Position numbers and translations under genes: made by a program. A stretch of DNA of 64,000 bases from an uncultured Eubacteriales bacterium. Its GTDB lineage: Bacteria; Bacillota; Clostridia; Peptostreptococcales; Anaerovoracaceae. Location of the stretch: the NCBI GenBank assembly GCA_949286985.1, contig CASEEM010000010.1, positions 1 to 64,000 on the forward strand. Reading direction: 5' to 3'. The stretch's first letter is position 1, and each line of letters opens with the position of its first letter. The notes beneath the pieces are model-generated. The model did no database searches and was not told the DNA's origin. It saw nothing but the letters and a program-made list of their open reading frames with translations. Below are positions 19,624 through 26,872 of this stretch, in pieces.

Positions 19624-20883
19624 CTATCTGTCGTCTTCCTCTTCCTCGATCTCGCGATCCTCGACGCGGATATGCGTCATCAGGGCTCTTCGGCTGTCCG
19701 CACGCGTGACATGAACATGGAACAGCTTGTGGCGCGATTCGTAATCGAAGGAATCGCCGACCTTCGGGAGACGGTCAAGTTCGATCATGACCCAGCCGTT
19801 GATCGTCGTTGCATCGGCATCGATCTCCTCGTCGAAAAGCTCGAAGAACTTATCGAGATTCGCACCGCCGGCAACATTGTACGATCCGTCGCAGAGCTCC
19901 GTGATATCGCGGGTCTCGACCGCATCGTGCTCATCGTAGATCTTGCCGACCAGCTCCTCGATGATATCCTCCATCGTGACCAGGCCCGTCGTGCCGCCAT
20001 ACTCATCGACGACGATGGCGATATGCGTCTTGTTCGCCTGCATCTTCTTGAGCAGGACGGACGCCTTGATGGTCTCCGCCACGAAGACGACCGGCTTCAC
20101 ATAATCCGCCATCGGCTTCGATTCACCGACCACGTAATTGTGGAAATCCTTCTGATTGAGGACGCCGATGATGCTGTCGAGGTCATCCTCATAAATCGGC
20201 AATCTCGAAAGACCGGTCTCCTTGAAGATCTTCGCCGCCTCCTCGTTGGACGTACCGACCTCGAGCGCGATGATATCGATGCGCGGCGTGACCACGTCGA
20301 TGGCCTCGAGTTCCTCGAACTCGATCGCATTCGTGATGAGCTCACTCTGCTCCTCGCCGATATTCGCCTCCTCGACCATCGTCTTAAGCTCGTCCTCCGA
20401 ATATCCTTCATCCTTCTCCGCAGAGAAGATCTTGTCGACCAACATCTTCCAGAGCGAGAAGATGAAGTTGATCGGCGTGAAGAGGACGACGATCATGCGG
20501 ATGATCGGTGCGACCGTGAGAGCGAAACGCTCCGGATAATCCTTCGCGATATTCTTCGGCGTGATCTCACCGAAAATCAGGACAACGACGGTGGTAACGA
20601 TCGTCGCGATCGTCGGTCCCGCCGCATTGCCGTACAGGCTGATGAAAAGCACCGTCGCCACCGAGGACGTCGCGATATTCGCAATATTATTGCCGATCAG
20701 GATCGTCGAGAGCAGCTTGTCATATTGATCGGCCAGCTTCAACACGAGATCCGCATGACGGACATCGTCGCTCGCCATATTCTTCATCTTGATACGGCTG
20801 AACGAGGTGAAGGATGTCTCCGTCGCCGAGAAAAAAGCCGAAAACATCAAAAGAATCAGAATGACTATCAGATAGGGTCCCAT
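19624..20883 (-). CDS. CNNM/CorC-type membrane protein with CBS domains
   Basis: Family often labelled hemolysin TlyC; members are linked to magnesium or cobalt transport. The 419-aa protein has an N-terminal DUF21 region with about four membrane segments (residues 1-140), two CBS domains (about 195-320, including PIYEDDLDSIIGVLNQKDFH and AIVVDEYGGTTGLVTMEDIIEELVG) and a C-terminal CorC/HlyC domain. The start has AAGGAGG. A TATAAT at 20919-20914 (minus), with no good -35, is the likely promoter. Hemolytic activity should not be assumed. Confidence 0.9.
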   Translation of the reverse strand: MGPYLIVILILLMFSAFFSATETSFTSFSRIKMKNMASDDVRHADLVLKLADQYDKLLSTILIGNNIANIATSSVATVLFISLYGNAAGPTIATIVTTVVVLIFGEITPKNIAKDYPERFALTVAPIIRMIVVLFTPINFIFSLWKMLVDKIFSAEKDEGYSEDELKTMVEEANIGEEQSELITNAIEFEELEAIDVVTPRIDIIALEVGTSNEEAAKIFKETGLSRLPIYEDDLDSIIGVLNQKDFHNYVVGESKPMADYVKPVVFVAETIKASVLLKKMQANKTHIAIVVDEYGGTTGLVTMEDIIEELVGKIYDEHDAVETRDITELCDGSYNVAGGANLDKFFELFDEEIDADATTINGWVMIELDRLPKVGDSFDYESRHKLFHVHVTRADSRRALMTHIRVEDREIEEEEDDR

Positions 20884-20952
20884 AGTACCTCCTTGACTTT
20901 ACCCAATTTTAATATTATATCGCCCGTTCGTGTCGGACATAAGGATTCTATG

Positions 20953-21540
20953 TTAGATTCGCGTATATTCCGTCGGTTCTCCGTCGCGGAAAAGGACGCG
21001 GTATCCGCCTGCCGGCTCCGGCGTCCACTCCCAAGCGTTCTCCTTCTCTCCCGGGAAGAGCATCATCATGATGGTGAAGATCACGCCTCCGTGAAGGACG
21101 GCAATAACATCGCTCGCTTCCAGTCGATGACGCAGCACAGCGAGGCCGCGGCCGACACGCTCCGTGAAGGTCTCCGTCCTATCACCGCCCGGGAAGTTCA
21201 TCCCTTCCGCCTCGCCCGTGAGCCAGGCCTTGCCGTACGGGTCCTGCATGACCTCCTCCGCCGTCTTCATCTCAAAGATGCCGAGCTCAATCTCGCGAAG
21301 ATCGCGAATGATCTCATGTTCGGTCGTCCCGTAGATTGCCTCCAGTGTCTGCTCCGTGCGAAGCATCCCGGACGTGAAGACGAGCTGATCGCCCCGCTCC
21401 GGATAATCCCCGGCTGTGCGTTTCTTCTCGATCGTAGGATAAGCGGAATCGTCGAGCGGAAGGTCGGTGCTGCCGTAAAAAAGGCCGCGCAGCGTCCCCT
21501 CCGTATCCCCGTGACGAATCAAATAAAGTGTACGTTCCAT
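20953..21540 (-). CDS. Histidine phosphatase family protein
   Basis: Phosphoglycerate mutase-like phosphatase. The 195-aa protein begins MERTLYLIRHGDTEGTLRG, with the catalytic RHG motif at residues 9-11 and a second histidine in VLHGGVI. Substrate is unknown; CobC and PGM-like phosphatases share this fold. The ATG at 21540 is chosen because AGGAG lies 8 bp upstream; an in-frame ATG at 21564 would place that site inside the coding region. Confidence 0.85.
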   Translation of the reverse strand: MERTLYLIRHGDTEGTLRGLFYGSTDLPLDDSAYPTIEKKRTAGDYPERGDQLVFTSGMLRTEQTLEAIYGTTEHEIIRDLREIELGIFEMKTAEEVMQDPYGKAWLTGEAEGMNFPGGDRTETFTERVGRGLAVLRHRLEASDVIAVLHGGVIFTIMMMLFPGEKENAWEWTPEPAGGYRVLFRDGEPTEYTRI

Positions 21541-21569
21541 CGGTCTTCTCCTGCTGAAAATCATCGCAT

Positions 21570-21592
21570 ATTATACCATTTTCTGCTATAAT
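21570..21592. promoter_or_regulatory. Face-to-face divergent extended -10 promoters
   Basis: On the minus strand TGGTATAAT puts TATAAT at 21575-21570, aimed at the histidine phosphatase gene. On the plus strand TGCTATAAT puts TATAAT at 21587-21592, aimed at the HD gene. Neither has a good -35. The two -10 boxes are only 11 bp apart, so RNA polymerase binding should be mutually exclusive. Confidence 0.6.
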
Positions 21593-21644
21593 ATTCTACA
21601 TACTTGTGCGCAGAGAATGCGCCGAAGAAAGGGGTATTAGGACT

Positions 21645-22223
21645 ATGAATGTAACGAGAGAACAAGCTTGGGAACTCCTCAAGAAGTACAACAAGGATCC
21701 GTTCCATCTGCACCACGCCGTGACCGTCGAAGGCGTCATGCGCTATTATGCAGAGAAGAAGGGATATGATCCGGATTTCTGGGGACTGGCCGGATTGCTC
21801 CACGATATCGATTATGAATGCTGGCCGGAAGAGCACTGCGTCAAGGCCCCGGAGCTGCTCGCCGAGATCGATGCCCCGGAGGAGCTGGTCCACGCCGTCT
21901 GCAGCCACGGCTACGGCCTCGTCTGCGATGTCGAGCCTACGCACGAGATGGAGAAATTCCTCTTCGCTTCGGACGAGCTCACGGGACTGATCGGTGCCGC
22001 CATCGTCGTCCGTCCGTCGAAGAGTTGCAAAGACATGGATCTCAAGTCGCTCAAGAAGAAGTTCAAGGATAAGCGCTTCGCCGCCGGATGCAGCCGCGAT
22101 GTCATCGAGACCGGCGCCGAATACATGGGCGTTGAGCTGCCGGAACTCCTCTCCCTCGTCCTCGAAGCCATGCAGTCCATGCCGGACCCGGAAGAACTTG
22201 ACCGCATGAACGGAATTGCTTAG
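21645..22223 (+). CDS. HD-domain protein, putative hydrolase
   Basis: Predicted metal-dependent phosphohydrolase-like protein. The 192-aa product has a helix starting NVTREQAWELLKKYNKDPFHLHH, then the HD signature GLLHDIDYECWPEEH near residues 55-69, and CSHGYGL. This pattern is common to short HD proteins annotated as hydrolases; no substrate is known. The ATG at 21645 is chosen over an upstream in-frame ATG at 21606 because the conserved region begins here and TTAGGA precedes it. Confidence 0.8.
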   Translation: MNVTREQAWELLKKYNKDPFHLHHAVTVEGVMRYYAEKKGYDPDFWGLAGLLHDIDYECWPEEHCVKAPELLAEIDAPEELVHAVCSHGYGLVCDVEPTHEMEKFLFASDELTGLIGAAIVVRPSKSCKDMDLKSLKKKFKDKRFAAGCSRDVIETGAEYMGVELPELLSLVLEAMQSMPDPEELDRMNGIA

Positions 22224-22232
22224 AATAAATAA

Positions 22233-22295
22233 ATGTGCGCAGCCGCGCGCACATGCATCGGAAATGATATTTCATCCTGCGCCGCTCGGCGCAGG
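22233..22295 (+). repeat. Two GC-rich hairpins between the HD gene and tRNA-Arg
   Basis: First hairpin: ATGTGCGC (22233-22240) with GCGCACAT (22247-22254). Second: CCTGCGCC (22276-22283) with GGCGCAGG (22288-22295), ending 4 bp before the tRNA. Neither has a T run, so they may be a processing or weak termination signal rather than a classical terminator. Confidence 0.5.
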
Positions 22296-22299
22296 TCAT

Positions 22300-22375
22300 G
22301 CACCCGTAGCTCAGGGGATAGAGTAGTTCACTCCGAATGAAAAGGTCGCGAGTTCGAATCTCGCCGGGTGCACCA
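22300..22375 (+). tRNA. tRNA-Arg (anticodon CCG)
   Basis: A 76-nt cloverleaf with acceptor GCACCCG/CGGGTGC, D arm GCTC..GAGT, anticodon loop CTCCGAA with anticodon CCG at 22333-22335, T arm GCGAG-TTCGAAT-CTCGC, and an encoded CCA at 22373-22375. The outermost anticodon-stem pair (G with A) is mismatched. It reads CGG arginine codons. Confidence 0.95.
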
Positions 22376-22385
22376 TTAGACAGGG

Positions 22386-22419
22386 AAAAGCCTTGAAACG
22401 CAAGCGTTTCAAGGCTTTT
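22386..22419 (+). terminator. Terminator after tRNA-Arg
   Basis: Perfect 15-bp stem (AAAAGCCTTGAAACG with CGTTTCAAGGCTTTT, loop CAAG) starting 11 bp after the tRNA CCA; its own TTTT forms the start of the tail. Confidence 0.8.
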
Positions 22420-22436
22420 CGTTTGCAGCGAAGTTG

Positions 22437-22493
22437 CACCGCCGCTCGCGGAGGCGGTGGATCAGACCCTCTGGATACCCCCTGGGGGTATCC
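22437..22493. repeat. GC-rich inverted repeats
   Basis: CACCGCC pairs with GGCGGTG (about 22437-22460). It is followed by the palindrome GGATACCCCC-T-GGGGGTATCC at 22473-22493, perfect over 10 bp per arm. No gene or T run is attached. Function unknown. Confidence 0.5.
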
Positions 22494-22530
22494 CTTCGGG
22501 CGGCGAACCTATGTTCCTTTTCGGTGCATG

Positions 22531-22553
22531 AAAAAACCGCCCATCAAGGGCGG
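22531..22553 (-). terminator. Terminator of the 24-aa peptide mini-gene
   Basis: On the minus strand CCGCCC-TTGAT-GGGCGG is followed by six T, seven bases after the peptide stop codon. Confidence 0.85.
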
Positions 22554-22559
22554 CGGATA

Positions 22560-22634
22560 TTAGTTAAATTTTTTCATCAATCCCCAAAGAGTGAAAACGA
22601 TGGTGAAAAACACTCCTGCTAAAAACGTAAACAT
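22560..22634 (-). CDS. 24-aa hydrophobic peptide, mini-gene
   Basis: The 24-codon reading frame encodes a single hydrophobic helix followed by a basic tail (residues 1-19 MFTFLAGVFFTIVFTLWGL, then MKKFN). It has AGGAGG at 22648-22643, eight bases before the ATG, a consensus-like promoter at 22667-22694 and a terminator at 22531-22553, so all parts of a free-standing gene of about 130 nt are present. I do not recognise the family. The form recalls type I toxins or small membrane regulators, but no antisense promoter was found. Two TATTCAAAT repeats 10 bp apart (22651-22659, 22661-22669) lie between promoter and ribosome site. Confidence 0.6.
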   Translation of the reverse strand: MFTFLAGVFFTIVFTLWGLMKKFN

Positions 22635-22666
22635 ATAGCACACCTCCTATTATTCAAATTTATTCA

Positions 22667-22694
22667 AATATAATCAACTAGCAGAAAAAGTCAA
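22667..22694 (-). promoter_or_regulatory. Promoter of the 24-aa peptide mini-gene
   Basis: Minus strand TTGACT (22694-22689), 16-bp spacer, TATATT (22672-22667). Transcription should start near 22660, inside a pair of 9-bp direct repeats that could be a control site. Confidence 0.7.
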
Positions 22695-22805
22695 TACTAA
22701 AAGTCTAACGGCTTATACTTTTCAGCCAAAACGGCGGGCAATGTTTGCATATTGATCGGCCAAATAATGGCGGTCACACCTTCAAGTTTGGCAATATAAG
22801 TTGAC

Positions 22806-22847
22806 CTCCGTATTCCGCATATCCTAATGGATATGCGGAATACGGAG
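22806..22847. repeat. Perfect 19-bp inverted repeat
   Basis: CTCCGTATTCCGCATATCC (22806-22824) and its exact reverse complement (22829-22847) flank a TAAT loop. It is not followed by a T run. The perfection suggests recent origin, for example a small palindromic mobile element, or selection. Confidence 0.8.
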
Positions 22848-22853
22848 TATATA

Positions 22854-22883
22854 AAAGAGTGCCAATTTTTATTGGCACTCTTT
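22854..22883 (-). terminator. Terminator of the Fic-nuclease-lipoprotein unit
   Basis: A 13-bp perfect stem (AAAGAGTGCCAAT with ATTGGCACTCTTT, 4-nt loop) followed on the minus strand by TTTTATA. It lies 47 bp after the lipoprotein stop. Confidence 0.8.
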
Positions 22884-22929
22884 ATCACACCGTCTATGTT
22901 CTAGCCGGTCGTCTATTGTAATCGCTGTC

Positions 22930-23820
22930 TTATCGGTACTCCCAATGATCTTTTGCCGGGATCGTTACTGTGTAAGGGACTCTTTGTTGAACTGGCATGT
23001 CGAATGCATTAAAACCACAAGGATCACCTGCTTCACCAGCTTGTTCATAATGCGCATATGCCGCCTCGTAATCATCAAAGATGTATCCGTGACCGCACTT
23101 GTATTTTGTTACATATACGGTTTCGGTTTTATATCTCGTTTCGGTATGAGCTGGAGTATCCACAACCCAGACCTTTTTCTTAGCGGAAGTGGTGCTTGTA
23201 TTTTTATGAGAAGAAGAGGATGCATGAGATGAGCTGCTGGTGTGTTTTTTTACAGAAGTGGAGGAAGTCGCGGTTTTCTTTGTGCCAGAGGACTTGCTGG
23301 CCGTGCTCCGCGAAGAAGTCTTAACAGTTGTCTTTTCGGCGTTCTTGGAGCTTATCTCCACCGTTTTGCCGGTGAGATCCGTGAGCTTCTTGCTCAGCTC
23401 CTTGGCGATCTTGTCAAGCTCCTTATTGCTCTTGCAGGCATCGATCTTATCCTCGTAAGATGCGATCAGATCCTTGGCCTTTTCCTCCTTTTTCGTTCCC
23501 TTGACCTGCTTATTCAGAAGATCCTTGAAGGCTTTGAGAATGTCCTCGCGCGTCGCGACCTGCGCGATCTCCTCGTCAAAATCGTTGAGGACGTCCTCGA
23601 TCTTATCTTCTCCCTTTGCCTTCTCGATCTTGTCCTGATACTCCTTTTTAAGATTCTTGATCGTGTCCTGATCCTCCTCCATGTAATCGGAGACGGTGAC
23701 ATCCTTGATCTTATCTATGGCCTTGTCCTTGGCACTTTCTCCGCAAGCGGTGAGTAGTGCCAGCGACAGCACCATCGCCAGCACGGCGATGATGGATTTT
23801 CTAATCTTGCTCCTTCTCAT
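22930..23820 (-). CDS. Lipoprotein with helical stalk and Cys/His C-terminal domain
   Basis: Exported lipoprotein of 296 aa. A type II signal peptide ends in LLTAC with the lipidated Cys26. Residues about 30-160 are Lys/Asp/Glu-rich and helical; residues about 160-215 are a Ser/Thr/Lys linker, suited to crossing the cell wall. The C-terminal 81 residues (WVVDTPAHTET to AKDHWEYR) contain C242, H244, H257 and C268 in a pattern that could bind one zinc ion. Function is unknown. It is last in a unit after the nuclease gene (45-bp gap). The part encoding the C-terminal domain is more AT-rich than the rest, which hints at a composite origin. Confidence 0.75.
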   Translation of the reverse strand: MRRSKIRKSIIAVLAMVLSLALLTACGESAKDKAIDKIKDVTVSDYMEEDQDTIKNLKKEYQDKIEKAKGEDKIEDVLNDFDEEIAQVATREDILKAFKDLLNKQVKGTKKEEKAKDLIASYEDKIDACKSNKELDKIAKELSKKLTDLTGKTVEISSKNAEKTTVKTSSRSTASKSSGTKKTATSSTSVKKHTSSSSHASSSSHKNTSTTSAKKKVWVVDTPAHTETRYKTETVYVTKYKCGHGYIFDDYEAAYAHYEQAGEAGDPCGFNAFDMPVQQRVPYTVTIPAKDHWEYR

Positions 23821-23865
23821 GATGTGCTCCTTCTCTCTTAACGCTCATAAGGCGTACCGCCTTGC

Positions 23866-24687
23866 CTAATTATCCCACGTCCCGTTCGCATAATCGATCT
23901 CGTATCCCGGCATCTCGTTGAAGACCTCGACGTGCATATCGATGTGGCCGTCATCCGAACGCATATCGACGAAGACGGAACGCGGGATGTTCTCGTCCTC
24001 CTCGTAGATCGGTGTGACCACATAATAAAGCTGCCCATCCGGATGCTCCGTCAGGTATTCCCTCGCGATCTCCTCGGTGAACTGCATGCCGCCGTGATGG
24101 CGATCGGTCCCGACGTTTTGGGCACGCGTACCGGTGATGAGATTCTTCTCTTCATCCTCGCCGCCGAGCGCATGGGCGAGCAGGTGGGAGCGGTTCCAGA
24201 ACATCCCGTGATACGTCGCGCCGTTCCGGTAGGACACCTCGACCTCGCGGTTCTCCGGCCAGCCGATCGGCTCAAGATCCGAGAGCGATTCGCGCTCCCG
24301 CTTGCCGTACTCGAGATTCTCATGGGTCAAAAGTGCTTCCACGCGCTGCGTTTTCGAATACGGATTGTAGATATATTCCACCTGCCCCGGCTCGAGCTCT
24401 ACACCGTCCAGCACGGCCGCCCCGCGGATGCGGTACATCTCCGGCCACTCCTCCTCCGAGAAGGTGCTCGGCGTATAAGCGCTCTCCGTTCCTTCCGCGA
24501 TGACCTCGGTATCCGTCCCGGCATAATCGAGGAACTGAACGAGGTCGCCTGTATCAGCGCCCAGTACGGCGCCGAGGCAGGCGACAGCAACGACCGCTGC
24601 CGTGATCAGCTTCTTGCCGGAGCTCCGGCGGCCGCCCCTTCTGCCTCGGTAATTCCTGCTATTCCTGCTGCTGCTTCTTCTGCTCAT
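23866..24687 (-). CDS. Membrane-anchored DNA/RNA non-specific endonuclease
   Basis: Extracellular nuclease of the beta-beta-alpha metal type. The 273-aa protein has a very basic Arg/Ser-rich N-terminus (1-25), a hydrophobic anchor or signal at about 26-43, then the nuclease domain with FWNRSHLLAHALGG (general-base His168) and KNLITGTRAQNVG (metal-ligand Asn182), the EndA/Sda1-like DNase pattern. It would degrade nucleic acids outside the cell for nutrition, uptake or competition. The start overlaps the ribosome site zone of the fic stop (6-bp gap), so the two genes are coupled. No immunity gene is evident. Confidence 0.85.
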   Translation of the reverse strand: MSRRSSSRNSRNYRGRRGGRRSSGKKLITAAVVAVACLGAVLGADTGDLVQFLDYAGTDTEVIAEGTESAYTPSTFSEEEWPEMYRIRGAAVLDGVELEPGQVEYIYNPYSKTQRVEALLTHENLEYGKRERESLSDLEPIGWPENREVEVSYRNGATYHGMFWNRSHLLAHALGGEDEEKNLITGTRAQNVGTDRHHGGMQFTEEIAREYLTEHPDGQLYYVVTPIYEEDENIPRSVFVDMRSDDGHIDMHVEVFNEMPGYEIDYANGTWDN

Positions 24688-24693
24688 AACCTC

Positions 24694-25320
24694 TTATTTC
24701 TCCAAGCATTTTTCTTTCAGATATTCTATCATTTCTCCCCCGTCACCTGTCGTATAATAGTCCGACAATATCCGGTGGAAGGTCTCAAGATCCTCCGGCG
24801 GCACGGCAATCAGCCCGAGTCCGTTCTCCATCAGGATCTTGTTCGCTGCCAACATCGAGGTGCGCTCATTGCCGTCATAGAAGAGCTGCGCACGCATACC
24901 GTACAGCATCACTCGAAGCGCCCGGTCCGTAGGATCGGGCTTTTGCATAAGATGCGACAATTCCTCGCGAACGGTCTCCTTCTCCGGAATCGGCGGCCGA
25001 TATTCCGTTCCCGAGATGCCGATCGGACCCGTACGGAGGTCACCGGCGATGAGAGCCTGGTCTCGCGAGACGCGCCTCTGCAGCTCGCACAGCGTTTCAA
25101 GCGCAAAAGGCTGCCCGAGATCTCGAAACAGCCACGCCCAAGCGTCCTTGAGATTGGTCACCGTGAGCAGGTCATCCTCCGAGAGGTTCTCGGCAGTTCC
25201 TTCTTCGAGAATCTTTCGAACCTGCTCATATGAAATCTCAAGGCCTTCCAGCAGCGACGCCTTCCAAATGTTGTCCGCCATGCGCGCCCGCGCGAAAGCG
25301 ATATTCTCTTCTACGTTCAT
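24694..25320 (-). CDS. Fic/Doc-fold protein with degenerate active site
   Basis: Fido-fold protein of 208 aa. The active-site motif HxFx(D/E)GNGRxxR reads QLFYDGNERTSML (Gln145 to Leu157): the catalytic His is Gln, the second Gly of GNG is Glu152 and the last Arg is Met. The nucleotide-binding D149-G150-N151 and R153 remain. An N-terminal ASLLEG (21-26) resembles the inhibitory motif (S/T)xxxE(G/N). AMP transfer by the usual mechanism is therefore unlikely; similar His-lacking Fic proteins occur in Clostridia. The ATG at 25320 is chosen because AAAGGGGG lies 9 bp upstream; an ATG two codons earlier is too close to it. Confidence 0.8.
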   Translation of the reverse strand: MNVEENIAFARARMADNIWKASLLEGLEISYEQVRKILEEGTAENLSEDDLLTVTNLKDAWAWLFRDLGQPFALETLCELQRRVSRDQALIAGDLRTGPIGISGTEYRPPIPEKETVREELSHLMQKPDPTDRALRVMLYGMRAQLFYDGNERTSMLAANKILMENGLGLIAVPPEDLETFHRILSDYYTTGDGGEMIEYLKEKCLEK

Positions 25321-25338
25321 CGGCATAAGCCCCCTTTC

Positions 25339-25368
25339 TTGAAATTTTCTCGCTTCGCGAATTATAAT
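25339..25368 (+). promoter_or_regulatory. Promoter of the MATE transporter gene
   Basis: TTGAAA (25339-25344), 18-bp spacer, TATAAT (25363-25368). The core ATTATAAT reads TATAAT on both strands, so a divergent start toward the fic gene is possible but lacks a -35. Confidence 0.65.
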
Positions 25369-25455
25369 AGGTAATGTTCCCCTCTTCGGGAATCCGATGA
25401 TTGGACCGAATCGACTGCGACTGCAGCGATGATGACGATAGAAAGGATAACATTC

Positions 25456-26847
25456 ATGCAGGATAACAAGAATTTTCTCGGCACGGAACCCATCGGGAAG
25501 CTGCTCCGGCAGCTCGCGATTCCGACCGTCGCCGCCCAGCTCATCAACATGCTCTACAACATCGTCGACCGCATTTATATCGGTCACATCAGGGATGTCG
25601 GAGCGATGGCACTCACCGGCGTCGGTGTCTGCATGCCGCTCATCATGATCGTCTCCGCCTTCACGGCTTTCGCGGCTGTCGGCGGCGCCCCGCGCGCTTC
25701 CATGTACATGGGGAAGAAGGATTACGAGTCGGCGGAGCGAACGCTCGGGAATTGCTTCGTCCTCCAGCTCATCCTCTCTGCGGTCCTGACGCCGGTCCTC
25801 CTAATCTGGAACCGCGACTTCCTCCTCACCTTCGGTGCGAGTGAGAACACGATCGAATACGGCGTCGCTTACATGAACATCTATGCAATCGGCACCGTCT
25901 TCGTCCAGCTCACGCTCGGCATGAATGCCTTCATCACAGCGCAGGGCTTCGCCAAGACCGGCATGCTCTCCGTCCTGATCGGTGCTGTCGCCAATATCAT
26001 CCTCGACCCGATCTTCATCTTCGCGCTCGGCATGGGCGTCCGCGGTGCGGCCCTCGCCACCGTCATTTCGCAGGCCCTTTCCTGCGCCTGGGTGCTCCTC
26101 TTCCTCGTCGGCCCGAAGACGAATCTCCGCCTCCGTGTCCGCCATATGCGCCTCGCACGCGGCATTCTCCTCCCGAGCCTCAGCCTCGGACTCGCGAACT
26201 TCATCATGCAATCGAGTGAAAGCATCATCTCGGTCTGCTTCAACGCCTCGCTCCTTCGCTACGGCGGCGACCTCGCCGTCGGCGCCATGACCATCCTGAC
26301 CAGCGTCATGATGTTCGCCATGCTGCCGCTCCAGGGCATCGGCCAGGGCGCCCAGCCGATCATCAGCTACAACTTCGGCGCCCGCAACCCGGAGCGCGTC
26401 CGAGCCGCCTTCCGCCTGCTCCTCAAGGCGAGCATGTTTTATGCCGTCCTCCTCTGGGTGCTCATTCAACTCTTCCCGGCGCCGTTCGCCGCCCTCTTCA
26501 CGAATTCCCCGGAGCTCATCGCCTTCACGAAAAAGGCGCTTCGCATCTACCTGGCCTGCCTCTTCCTCTTCGGCATCCAGTGCTCCTGCCAGATCACCTT
26601 CGCCGCCCTCGGCAACGCGAAGGCCTCCATCACCGTCGCCGTCATGAGGAAATTCGTCCTCCTCATCCCGCTCATCTACATCCTGCCGCATTTCTTCAGC
26701 GACAAGACCGCCGCCGTCTACCTCGCCGAGCCGGTCGCCGACTTCTTCGCCGTCAGCTTCACCTCGGTCCTCTTCTACTTTCAATTCCGAAAGGCCGTCC
26801 GAAGCATCCGGGATTCGAAGACAGCAGATGTGCAGGAATCCCTCTAA
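25456..26847 (+). CDS. MATE-family multidrug efflux transporter
   Basis: Cation-coupled exporter of the MATE family in the cytoplasmic membrane. The 463-aa protein starts MQDNKNFLGTEPIGKLLRQLAIP and has about 12 membrane segments in two homologous halves, with the usual N-terminal motifs (LYNIVDRIYIGHI, GVGVCMPLIM) and LQGIGQGAQPIISYNFGA in the second half. Length is typical (about 450). The ATG at 25456 has AGAAAGGA; an upstream in-frame ATG at 25429 has none. Substrate unknown. A hairpin follows the stop. Confidence 0.92.
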   Translation: MQDNKNFLGTEPIGKLLRQLAIPTVAAQLINMLYNIVDRIYIGHIRDVGAMALTGVGVCMPLIMIVSAFTAFAAVGGAPRASMYMGKKDYESAERTLGNCFVLQLILSAVLTPVLLIWNRDFLLTFGASENTIEYGVAYMNIYAIGTVFVQLTLGMNAFITAQGFAKTGMLSVLIGAVANIILDPIFIFALGMGVRGAALATVISQALSCAWVLLFLVGPKTNLRLRVRHMRLARGILLPSLSLGLANFIMQSSESIISVCFNASLLRYGGDLAVGAMTILTSVMMFAMLPLQGIGQGAQPIISYNFGARNPERVRAAFRLLLKASMFYAVLLWVLIQLFPAPFAALFTNSPELIAFTKKALRIYLACLFLFGIQCSCQITFAALGNAKASITVAVMRKFVLLIPLIYILPHFFSDKTAAVYLAEPVADFFAVSFTSVLFYFQFRKAVRSIRDSKTADVQESL

Positions 26848-26872
26848 ACGGATCTCGTTCTCGTATGAAAAA

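Larger units (their letters stand above)
22697..22888 (-). pseudogene. Probable gene remnant interrupted by an inverted repeat
   Basis: The last 33 residues of this open frame (AKLEGVTAIIWPINMQ, then TLPAVLAEKYKPLDF) have a protein-like composition and end at a stop at 22697. The upstream part merely translates the two hairpins at 22806-22883 and has no ribosome site. I read this as the 3' end of a lost gene whose front was replaced by the inverted repeats. The parent family is not recognised. It could be chance coding. Confidence 0.35.
22376..22929. other. 554-bp mosaic segment downstream of tRNA-Arg
   Basis: No standard-size gene is intact here. In order it holds a perfect 15-bp stem terminator, GC-rich inverted repeats, a terminator, a 24-codon mini-gene and its promoter, a coding remnant, a 19-bp perfect inverted repeat and the terminator of the lipoprotein unit. 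From about 22555 on it is clearly more AT-rich than the surrounding genome. The pattern fits a much-decayed insertion next to a tRNA gene, but no integrase or duplicated tRNA end was found. Confidence 0.6.

Noticed and set aside
16738..21591. An even longer plus-strand frame opposite secA and the CNNM gene
   Set aside because: Same artefact of base bias; the opposite strand carries secA with all its motifs.
22386..22419. Attachment site formed by the inverted repeat behind the tRNA
   Set aside because: No repeat of the tRNA 3' end was found further downstream and no integrase gene is present; a terminator explains it.
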